From JBCDCB01 sp039182735 (GTDB taxonomy: Bacteria > Planctomycetota > Phycisphaerae > Phycisphaerales > UBA1924), in NCBI GenBank assembly GCA_039182735.1, contig JBCDCB010000038.1, positions 1-31,082 on the forward strand: a DNA stretch of 31,082 nucleotides. Reading direction: 5' to 3'. Position 1 is the stretch's first letter, and each line of letters starts with the position of its first letter. A program made the translations under genes and the position numbers. The notes under the pieces are model-generated. The model searched no databases, was not told the origin of the DNA, and was given only the letters and a program-made list of their open reading frames with translations. Shown piece after piece: positions 1 to 7,595 of the stretch.

Positions 1-170
1 ACGAACTCGAAGTTCGGCTTTTCGAGCAGGTGCTCAACGTTGTGCTTCTGGCTGGTAAAGAAGTTGTCGAGGCAGATGACGTCGTGCCCGGCGTCCACGA
101 GGCGTTCGCAGATGTGGGAGCCGAGGAACCCGGCGCCGCCGGTGACCAGGATGCGGTTGGTCTGTGTCAC
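1..170 (-). CDS. UDP-glucuronate decarboxylase (UDP-xylose synthase)-like, N-terminal part only
   Basis: This is the N-terminal 56 codons of a short-chain dehydrogenase/reductase; the rest lies beyond the left window edge. A GTG start at 168-170 opens into a Rossmann fold with TGGAGFLG at residues 10-17. Asp35 ends the second strand and would contact the NAD adenosine ribose. The following DNFFTS...HNVEHLL...PNFEFV pattern resembles UDP-glucuronate decarboxylases, which convert UDP-glucuronate to UDP-xylose. Other NAD-dependent sugar epimerases are possible because the catalytic Tyr-Lys region is not visible. GAGAGG lies about 10 bases upstream of the GTG. It follows the acyltransferase gene by 47 bases on the same strand, so it is probably the third gene of a leftward operon supplying pentose or a related sugar. 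Confidence 0.75.
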   Translation of the reverse strand, partial: MTQTNRILVTGGAGFLGSHICERLVDAGHDVICLDNFFTSQKHNVEHLLEKPNFEF

Positions 171-217
171 GTGTCTTGAGGCCTCTCTACGGTCGTTTGG
201 GTGAGGTCGGGCGGAGT

Positions 218-1513
218 CTATCCCTGGCGTTCGGCTTCGGGCCAACCGCCGTCCTGCCGTTTCGGGCGACTGGCGGGGAAGTACTTCTTGAGCTTGAGGA
301 ACTGCTTCTCGAAGAGGTGCCAGGACACCCACGCCGCGAAGAGGGTCAGCAGTGTGGAGACGGCGTAGAAGACGATCTGCATAGGGACCATGGAGCCGGC
401 GATCAGCGGCCATCGCTCGGGCGGCATCACCAGGTCACGGACCAACGCGCGGATTGGGAGATTGAACAGGTAGAGCGCGTATGAGTACTTGCCCAGGACG
501 ACCATCGGCTTCCAGAGCATGAACCGCGCGAGCAGTGACCGATCCGGAGCGGCGGCGGTGCGGACGAGCAGCGCTCCGAACCCGATCGCCGCGGCGGAGT
601 AGCCGACAGTCTGCACGAGATACCCGCACCACTTGGCGGCGGAGGGTATCCGCTCGTTCCACCCGAAGATGTCGTCGATGACGATCGTGGCGTAGATCGT
701 CAACAGCCCGATGGGGATGAACCATGACGTCCGACGGGCGAGCTTGGCGAGGTTGCCCCCGCCCTTTGCCCACAGGGCGATCCAAGCGCCGACGGCGAGC
801 GAATCGGCGCGTGCCGGCGTGAGCACATACGTGGCGAATGGCGTGGCATCAAATACGAAGATCATGGCCAGTCGGATTGCGAGCGCGCCCACAATGATCC
901 CGACGCACAGCTTCATGAGCGTCTCGCGTTTGAACAGGAACACGACGATCGGCCAGACGAGGTAGAACTGCTCTTCGATCGCGAGCGACCACGAGATATC
1001 GAGGATGCCGTGCTTAAACCCGTGGGTCGCGATCGCGAAGTTTGAGAGGTAGGTCCAGTAGTACCACTCGCGCCCCTCGACGCGCCCGAACCGGTCGAGC
1101 TTCTCCTGGAGGAGTTCCGGCTCGATCGGGGGGCCGCCCGGCAGCTGCTGGAGCATCGTGCCGATGTTCGGGATGACGATCAGCGCGAGGAAGACGACGG
1201 CGTAATACAGCGGGAAGATGCGCAGCGTGCGTCGCATGTAGAAGTTGCGGAAGTAGTGCTGGCTCCCCTTCGACGAGAAAAGGATACCGGTGATCAGGAA
1301 CCCCGAGAGCACGAAGAACAGGTCCACGCCAGACCAACCCGCGTGGGACAGGAAGTCGAGCGATCGGTCGAGCGGGTTCTGCGGCTCGACCATGATCGTC
1401 TGGTGCAGGAAGAGCACGAGCAAGATCGCCAGCCCGCGGAGCCCGTCGAGCACGGGGATGTGCCCGGTGACGCTCGACTTCCAGCCGTTCTGATTGTCAC
1501 TCGCTTCGCTCAT
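218..1513 (-). CDS. Acyltransferase-3 (OafA/YrhL-type) membrane O-acyltransferase
   Basis: This 431-residue integral membrane protein has the signatures of the acyltransferase-3 family, which moves acetyl or other acyl groups onto sugars at the membrane. Visible motifs are LDGLRG (22-27, with Arg26), His37 in the first membrane segment, GVDLFFVLSGFLI (62-74), RIFPLYY (98-104), SWSLAIEEQFYL (174-185) and RADSLAVG (235-242). Arg26 and His37 correspond to the Arg and His implicated in catalysis in this family. About ten hydrophobic segments follow, then a basic C-terminus. The frame is open far upstream, but that extension lies inside the preceding gene. The ATG at 1513 starts directly before the conserved region and 23 bases after the preceding stop. 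It probably O-acylates the polysaccharide made by this locus; the acyl group and acceptor cannot be read from sequence. Confidence 0.9.
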   Translation of the reverse strand: MSEASDNQNGWKSSVTGHIPVLDGLRGLAILLVLFLHQTIMVEPQNPLDRSLDFLSHAGWSGVDLFFVLSGFLITGILFSSKGSQHYFRNFYMRRTLRIFPLYYAVVFLALIVIPNIGTMLQQLPGGPPIEPELLQEKLDRFGRVEGREWYYWTYLSNFAIATHGFKHGILDISWSLAIEEQFYLVWPIVVFLFKRETLMKLCVGIIVGALAIRLAMIFVFDATPFATYVLTPARADSLAVGAWIALWAKGGGNLAKLARRTSWFIPIGLLTIYATIVIDDIFGWNERIPSAAKWCGYLVQTVGYSAAAIGFGALLVRTAAAPDRSLLARFMLWKPMVVLGKYSYALYLFNLPIRALVRDLVMPPERWPLIAGSMVPMQIVFYAVSTLLTLFAAWVSWHLFEKQFLKLKKYFPASRPKRQDGGWPEAERQG

Positions 1514-1536
1514 CGCGTGCTCCAGAGCCGGCGTGG

Positions 1537-2880
1537 TCAGGTGCCGGAGGTCTCCGCTTCGATCTTCTTCTGCGAGACGACGATCGGCACCTTCCCGGCG
1601 CGGGTCTCGAAGAGCTGTTCGACCCACTCGATAGGCGTGTCGTCGAGGATCGGGTTCAGGTTGTGCAGCCGCTGGTAGATCCGGCCTTCGATCGCTTTGC
1701 GTTCGTCGGCGGGGATGTCGGGCGCGACGAGGCGGATGGTGGCGGCGCCGTGGCGATCGATGATCTGGAAGCGGTGGAGCGCGGTCTCGGGGTCGATGCA
1801 GTGCGCGATGCCGACGCTGTGGATCTGTTCGCCGCTCGGGAACTCGAGGTAGGCGTTGGCGCGCCCGATGACGTACTCCCAGCGTGCGGGCCCGATGGCG
1901 GGTTCGCCGGGGGTGGGTTTGATTTCGTCGCCGATGGCGTATCGGACCATGGGGAAGCAGCGCGGGGTGAGGCTGGTGAGGTAGATCTGCTTGCCCCCAC
2001 CGGGCCCGTCGTGGGTAGCTTCGATCATGTACGTGCGCCAGAAGACGCGGTATCCGCCATCCGGGTGCGTGTGGGCGACGATGCCGGCTTCGATAGAGCC
2101 ATACTCCATCGCGGAGGGCGCGTTGAGGAGCGTGCTGATCTTCTCGGGCCCTAGCTCGCTGGGGAAGGGCTCGGCGCAGCCGACGCTGCACTTAATGCCG
2201 AGGTCACGGAGGTCGGTGCGCCCTTCGTTGGCGCGCCCGAGGAGTTCGAGGGAGGAGGAGTACCCAAGGACGTAGCCCGGCTTGAACGTGGCGATGCGGT
2301 CGGCGGCGTGGCGGGCCGCCTCTTTGTTGAGCTTGTAGGCGTTGTGCCGCTCGTACCCGAGGAGACGGTCTTTCAGCAGGCGGAGGCGCCAGTTGATCTG
2401 GAACTGGAGCCCGGTACCGAGGAGGTGTCGGTGCCCCCAGATCATGAACATCTTGTCGGAAGGCCTGATGCCGTAGAAGTCGCGCCCGTACCAGCGGTTG
2501 GGCTCGACGAGATCGACCTCGTGCTTCCACCCAGGGATGGAGACGGGCTCGGTGGTGCTGCCGCCGGTGACGAAGTGCTTGTCGGGCGGCTGGGAGGGGT
2601 CGGTGAGGTCTGGGAGGCGGGACTGGACGAGGGGCCGGTCAACGACGGGCATGACGTCGGCGAACTGCTCCCACGAGTTAAAGGTCTCGGGCGCTTGGCC
2701 CGACTCAACCAGTTCGCGATAGAAAGGGATCCGCTCGCGGTACCCCCGCCAGAGGTTGTTGAAGGTTTCGAGTTGGAAGGCTTTGCGGGAGGCTTCGTCC
2801 CAGTCGCCGGCGTACTCGCGTCGGCGCGCTTCGGTCTCTCTCTCGATCCGGGGTTCCCGGAGATACGCCGCAATCCGCAT
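1537..2880 (-). CDS. CapK/PaaK-like adenylate-forming enzyme (phenylacetate-CoA ligase family)
   Basis: This 447-residue protein belongs to the ANL adenylate-forming superfamily, in the subgroup annotated as phenylacetate-CoA ligase or CapK in capsule clusters. Visible motifs are the nucleotide loop TGGSTTEP (105-112), MEYGSIEAG (258-266), YAIGDEI (314-320) and the hinge region GRANAYLEFPSGEQI (339-353), followed by a small C-terminal domain. The family activates a carboxylate as an acyl-AMP and often transfers it to a thiol. The substrate in polysaccharide loci is generally unknown. I chose the ATG at 2880 because the frame continues upstream only by running into the divergent gmd gene, and AAGGG lies about 10 bases before this ATG. 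It leads a minus-strand operon with the acyltransferase and the decarboxylase. It may prepare an acyl donor or activate a substituent of the glycan, which is inference. Confidence 0.82.
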   Translation of the reverse strand: MRIAAYLREPRIERETEARRREYAGDWDEASRKAFQLETFNNLWRGYRERIPFYRELVESGQAPETFNSWEQFADVMPVVDRPLVQSRLPDLTDPSQPPDKHFVTGGSTTEPVSIPGWKHEVDLVEPNRWYGRDFYGIRPSDKMFMIWGHRHLLGTGLQFQINWRLRLLKDRLLGYERHNAYKLNKEAARHAADRIATFKPGYVLGYSSSLELLGRANEGRTDLRDLGIKCSVGCAEPFPSELGPEKISTLLNAPSAMEYGSIEAGIVAHTHPDGGYRVFWRTYMIEATHDGPGGGKQIYLTSLTPRCFPMVRYAIGDEIKPTPGEPAIGPARWEYVIGRANAYLEFPSGEQIHSVGIAHCIDPETALHRFQIIDRHGAATIRLVAPDIPADERKAIEGRIYQRLHNLNPILDDTPIEWVEQLFETRAGKVPIVVSQKKIEAETSGT

Positions 2881-2911
2881 GGTGACGAGCCCTTGAAAGC
2901 GAGGAGGTACG
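2881..2911. promoter_or_regulatory. 31-base divergent spacer between CapK-like gene and gmd
   Basis: Two divergent genes start only 31 bases apart. The spacer holds the gmd ribosome-binding site AGGAGG (2902-2907, four bases before its ATG) and the opposite-strand AAGGG for the CapK-like gene. There is no room for two promoters, so at least one must lie inside the opposing coding sequence, or an upstream start must be used. Confidence 0.5.
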
Positions 2912-4011
<1,100 letters not shown>

Positions 4012-4015
<4 letters not shown>

Positions 4016-4983
4016 TCGACTGGAGCGCGCAGCGCGTGATCGTGACGGGCGGTGGTGGCTTTCTCGGCAAGGGCGTGTGCGCGACGCTGCGCGCACGCGG
4101 CGTGACCGAGGATCGATTGTTCGTTCCAAGGTCGAAGCACTACGACCTGACCGATGAAGCCGCGTGCAGGCGCATGTACGACGAGGCGTTCGGAAGCGAG
4201 CGTGCGAGTGTCGTCATCCACCTGGCGGGCGAGGTCGGGGGAATCGGCGCGTACCGCGCGAGGCCGGCGGAGTTCTTCCATCGCAACCTCGTGATGGGCG
4301 CGCACGTGCTCGAGCACGCGCGCACGAGCGGCGTGATCGACGCGGGCGGGCGCTACGTGCTGGTGGGCACGGCGTCCTCGTACCCGGCGGAGGCCGAGGT
4401 GCCGCTCAAGGAAGAGGACTTCTGGCGCGGGTATCCGGACGCGGGCGGGGCGGCGTACGGGCTGGCGAAACGCGCGCTCGCCGGGATGCTGCGGACGTAT
4501 CACCAGCAGCACGGGCTCGCGTGCGCGCACGTGCTGCCGATCAATCTGTACGGGCCGGGCGACCACTTCGACAGCGAGTCGGCCCACGTCGTGCCGGCGC
4601 TGGTCGGGCGGATGGTCCAGGCGCAGGAGCGTGGCGAGGGGCTGGTCTGCTGGGGCAGCGGCAACGCGACGCGCGAGTTTCTGTACGTGGACGACGCGGC
4701 GGAGGCGATCGTGCGCGCCGCCGAGCGGGTCGAGGCCCCCGAGGAGATCAACATCGGGCCCGGGCGCGAGACGAGCATCCGCGAGTTGGTCGAGACGATG
4801 GGCGAGGTCGTGGGGTTCGAGGGCTCGATCGAGTGGGACACCACGAAGCCGGACGGCGCGCCGCGGCGCGCGGTGGACGTGTCGCGAGCGCAGAAACTGC
4901 TCGGCTGGTCGGCGGCGGTCGATCTGAAGACGGGCCTTGCGCGGACGGTGGCGGACTACCGGGAACGCCGCGTGTCGCGATAG
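4012..4983 (+). CDS. fcl: GDP-L-fucose synthase-like 4-keto-6-deoxysugar epimerase/reductase
   Basis: This 323-residue SDR enzyme is coupled to gmd through an ATGA overlap and should act on its product. It has TGGGGFLG (12-19), the family stretch AGEVGGIGAYRARPAEFF (72-89), Tyr149-x3-Lys153, and LYGPGDHFDSESAHVVPAL (179-197), which contains His192, the counterpart of E. coli His179. WGSGNATREFLYVDDAAE follows. All of this matches GDP-L-fucose synthase and its close relatives. One key position is odd: the segment normally carrying the catalytic Cys (E. coli Cys109) reads GTASSYP (119-125), so the Cys is replaced by Ser122. In the E. coli enzyme, Cys109 and His179 serve the C3/C5 epimerisation. 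The product here may therefore be GDP-L-fucose, a partly epimerised sugar, or GDP-D-rhamnose. The family assignment is firm and the exact product is not. Confidence 0.88.
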
Positions 4984-5215
4984 GCGTTTGTTTGCCGCTT
5001 TGGTTCGATTCGTCGTGAACCCGGGTGATCGTTGTGGCGTACCCGGCGGGGGGGCGCCCGGGGGCCCCCGCGGTATCGGGTGTTAGGCGTCGAGCAAACA
5101 GGTGAGGCCGAATCGCCCGTGGGGGGTGATGGAGCATGCTCCAGCGGCCGAAAGCATTGGTTCGCCGCGACACGGGTCCGAGCGCGGCAAGAGCGCACGC
5201 GGAAGGAGCGAGACG
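4984..5215. other. 232-base intergenic region with GC-rich hairpin and 14-base palindrome
   Basis: No gene is visible between the fucose-synthase-like gene and the GDP-mannose epimerase. The stretch holds a very GC-rich inverted repeat around 5050-5069 (GGGGGC...GCCCCC) without a T-run. It also has a perfect 14-base palindrome at 5130-5143 and the strong ribosome-binding site AAGGAG at 5203-5208. It probably separates two transcription units and carries the epimerase promoter, although no convincing -35/-10 pair can be named. Confidence 0.45.
5130..5143. promoter_or_regulatory. Perfect palindrome, possible operator
   Basis: TGGAGCATGCTCCA is a perfect 14-base inverted repeat with no spacer, 72 bases before the epimerase ATG. 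Its position suits a dimeric regulator's site. No second copy was noticed in the window, so the assignment is tentative. Confidence 0.3.
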
Positions 5216-6223
5216 ATGGGCAAGGGTCTGGCGGTTGTTGCCGGTGGCGGCGGGTTTATCGGCGGTCACCTGGCGAAGGACTTGATGAACCAGGGCTACG
5301 AGGTCCGCGTGGTGGACATCAAGCCGATGGAGCAGTGGTATCAGGTTCATCCCGAGGCGCACAACGTCGTCGCGGACCTGCAACTGCTGGAGCACTGCCG
5401 CGACGCCGTGAAGGGTGCCTCGCGCGTGTATCAGCTCGCCGCGGACATGGGCGGCATGGGCTTCATCGAGAACAACAAGGCGCTGTGCATGCTCAGCGTG
5501 ATGACGAACACGCACATGCTTGTTGCGGCGCGTGACGAGGGCAAGATCGACCGCTTCTTCTACTCCTCGTCGGCGTGCGTCTACAACGCGGACAAGCAGG
5601 TGAGCGAGGATGTCGTCCCGCTGAAGGAAGCCGACGCCTACCCCGCGATGCCCGAAGACGGCTACGGGTGGGAGAAGCTCTTCTCCGAGCGCATGTGCCG
5701 CCACTTCTGCGAGGACTACGGCCTGGAGACGCGCGTGGCGCGGTTCCACAACGTGTACGGGCCCTTCGGGACGTGGGAGGGCGGTCGCGAGAAGGCCCCC
5801 GCCGCGATCACGCGCAAGATCATCGAGGCGAAGACCTCGGGCAATCACACGGTCGAGGTGTGGGGCGACGGGAAGCAGACCCGCTCGTTCATGTACATCG
5901 ATGACTGCGTGAAGGGCATCAACAAGTTCACGGATGGCCCGCACATCGAGCCGCTGAACCTGGGCTCGGACGAGTTGACGACGATCAACGGCCTGACCGA
6001 CATGGTCGCGGAGATCGCGGGCATCGAGATCGAGCGTTCGCACAAGCTGGACGCGCCGAAGGGCGTGAACGGTCGCAACTCGGACAACACGCTCATCAAG
6101 CAGCACCACGGCTGGGCGCCGGAGATCAGCCTCCGCGACGGCATGGAGCGCACGTACAACTGGATCTGGCAGGAGTTCGTGGGCAAGTACGGCGCGGGCA
6201 AGGCCGCGGCGGCGACCGCCTGA
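5216..6223 (+). CDS. gme: GDP-D-mannose 3,5-epimerase
   Basis: The predicted reaction is GDP-D-mannose to GDP-L-galactose (with GDP-L-gulose as side product). The 335-residue SDR protein has AGGGGFIG (9-16), ADMGGMGFI (77-85), SSSACVY (117-123, Cys121), YGWEK (150-154) and GGREKAPAA (189-197, Lys193). These match the active site of Arabidopsis GME (Cys145, Tyr174, Lys178, Lys217). The spacings are identical: 29 residues Cys to Tyr, 4 Tyr to Lys, and 39 to the second Lys. The start is ATG 5216, set by AAGGAG seven bases upstream; an upstream extension of 38 codons lacks such a site. A hairpin follows the stop. In plants the enzyme feeds vitamin C and cell-wall synthesis. Here its place between gmd and glycosyltransferases implies an L-galactose-type residue in the glycan. 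Confidence 0.92.
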   Translation: MGKGLAVVAGGGGFIGGHLAKDLMNQGYEVRVVDIKPMEQWYQVHPEAHNVVADLQLLEHCRDAVKGASRVYQLAADMGGMGFIENNKALCMLSVMTNTHMLVAARDEGKIDRFFYSSSACVYNADKQVSEDVVPLKEADAYPAMPEDGYGWEKLFSERMCRHFCEDYGLETRVARFHNVYGPFGTWEGGREKAPAAITRKIIEAKTSGNHTVEVWGDGKQTRSFMYIDDCVKGINKFTDGPHIEPLNLGSDELTTINGLTDMVAEIAGIEIERSHKLDAPKGVNGRNSDNTLIKQHHGWAPEISLRDGMERTYNWIWQEFVGKYGAGKAAAATA

Positions 6224-6245
6224 TCCCGGTCGAATCGACTCACCA

Positions 6246-6279
6246 TCCGTGCGCGCTTGTGAGGGGGCGCACGGGCTTT
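6246..6279 (+). terminator. Hairpin after the GDP-mannose epimerase
   Basis: CCGTGCGC (6247-6254) pairs perfectly with GCGCACGG (6267-6274) across a 12-base loop, followed by GCTTTC. The T-run is short, so this is a weak intrinsic terminator or attenuator ahead of the glycosyltransferase operon. Confidence 0.5.
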
Positions 6280-6335
6280 CGGAATCCTCGGGCCGCGGGG
6301 TGGATCAACGCGGCAGGAAACCCGATCATCCTCCC

Positions 6336-7595
6336 GTGAACACCGATCCCAACACCTCGTCGAACGGCCAGGGCGCGACCGGTTCCGGTCGGACGCTGCT
6401 CATCTTCAGCCAGGTCTACCCGCCCGATCCGGCGAGCGTGGGCCAGCACATGCACGACGCCGCGAAAGAAATGGCGTCGCGCGGATGGAACGTGCGCGTT
6501 ATCGCCGCGGACCGCGGGTACGACGACCCGACCAGGAAGTATGAATCGGGCGAGGTGATGGACGGCGTGCGGGTCACGCGCGTGCCGTGGGCATCGTTCG
6601 GCAAGGCGACCATCGCCAAGCGCGCCATCGGCATGATCACCTTCATGCTCTGGTGCCTCGGCTACGGGCTCTTCGGCAAGAAGCCGGACTTCCTGCTCGC
6701 GAGCACCTCGCCCCCGCTGTGCGGGTTCGCGGCGGCGATCATCCACACGCTGCGAGGCGTGCCGTTCCTCTACTGGGTGATGGATCTGAACCCCGACCAG
6801 CTCATCGCGCTGGGCAAGACCAAGGACGGTTCGCCGCCCGTCAGGTTCGCCAACTGGATGCAGCGCTTCATCCTGAAGCGGGCGAAGGTGGTCGTCCCGC
6901 TCGACCGCTTCATGCTCGAGCGCTTGAACAAGAAGCTCGACGTGACGGCGAAGAGCGAGATCCTGCCGCCGTGGCCGCACGAGGACTCGCTCGAGCTCGT
7001 GCAGCACGAGGACAACTGGTTCCGCGACAAGCAGAACCTGCAGGGCAAGACGGTCTTCATGTACTCGGGCAACCACGGCTTCTCGACGCCGGTGGACACG
7101 ATGATGGATGCCGCGGTGAAGGTCGCGAAAGACGAGCGCGCCCACTTCATGTTCATCGGCGGAGGCGTGCGCAAGAAAGAAGTGGATGAGCGCCTGGAAC
7201 GCGAGAAGCCCGCGAACGCCAACACGCTGCCCTACCAGCCGATGAAGGACCTGCGCTACTCGCTGAGCGCCGCGGATGTCCACATGGTGACGATGGAATC
7301 CGAGGTGGTGGGTATCGTGCACCCGTGCAAGATCTACGGGGCGATGGCGGTGGGGCGCCCGATTTTGCTGCTGGGCCCGACGCCTTGTCACGCGTCGGAC
7401 ATCCTTGAGGGCGAGGGCGTGGGCTGGCAGGTCGGGCCGGAAGACTCGGAGGGCGCGGCGAAGATCGTGCGCGAGGTGCTCGAAACCCCGCGCGAGAAGC
7501 TCGAGGAAATGGGGCGGACGGCGCGCCGACTCGTTGACGAGAAGTACTCGAAGCGTTCGCTGTGCGGCCGGTTCTGCGACCTGATGGAGCGCTGA
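6336..7595 (+). CDS. GT4 glycosyltransferase (WcaI/WbuB-like)
   Basis: This 419-residue GT-B-fold glycosyltransferase transfers a nucleotide-activated sugar to the growing lipid-linked repeat unit on the cytoplasmic face. The N-terminal domain shows LLIFSQVYPPDPASVGQH (21-38), RGWNVRVIA and LYWVMDLNPDQL (145-156). The C-terminal donor domain has MYSGNHG, FIGGG and the nucleotide-sugar-binding stretch EVVGIVHPCKIYGAMAVGRP. This resembles the WcaI/WbuB branch of GT4. The GTG at 6336 is preferred over a GTG at 6249, because the 29-codon extension would run through the terminator-like hairpin. Its ribosome-binding site is weak (AGGAAA, 15 bases away), so the start is uncertain. It overlaps the next gene by one base (TGATG). 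Donor and linkage are unknown. Confidence 0.87.
   Translation: MNTDPNTSSNGQGATGSGRTLLIFSQVYPPDPASVGQHMHDAAKEMASRGWNVRVIAADRGYDDPTRKYESGEVMDGVRVTRVPWASFGKATIAKRAIGMITFMLWCLGYGLFGKKPDFLLASTSPPLCGFAAAIIHTLRGVPFLYWVMDLNPDQLIALGKTKDGSPPVRFANWMQRFILKRAKVVVPLDRFMLERLNKKLDVTAKSEILPPWPHEDSLELVQHEDNWFRDKQNLQGKTVFMYSGNHGFSTPVDTMMDAAVKVAKDERAHFMFIGGGVRKKEVDERLEREKPANANTLPYQPMKDLRYSLSAADVHMVTMESEVVGIVHPCKIYGAMAVGRPILLLGPTPCHASDILEGEGVGWQVGPEDSEGAAKIVREVLETPREKLEEMGRTARRLVDEKYSKRSLCGRFCDLMER

Noticed and set aside
1514..2191. N-terminal extension of the acyltransferase frame
   Set aside because: It overlaps the CapK-like gene and is Arg/Pro-rich shadow sequence; the conserved domain begins just after ATG 1513.
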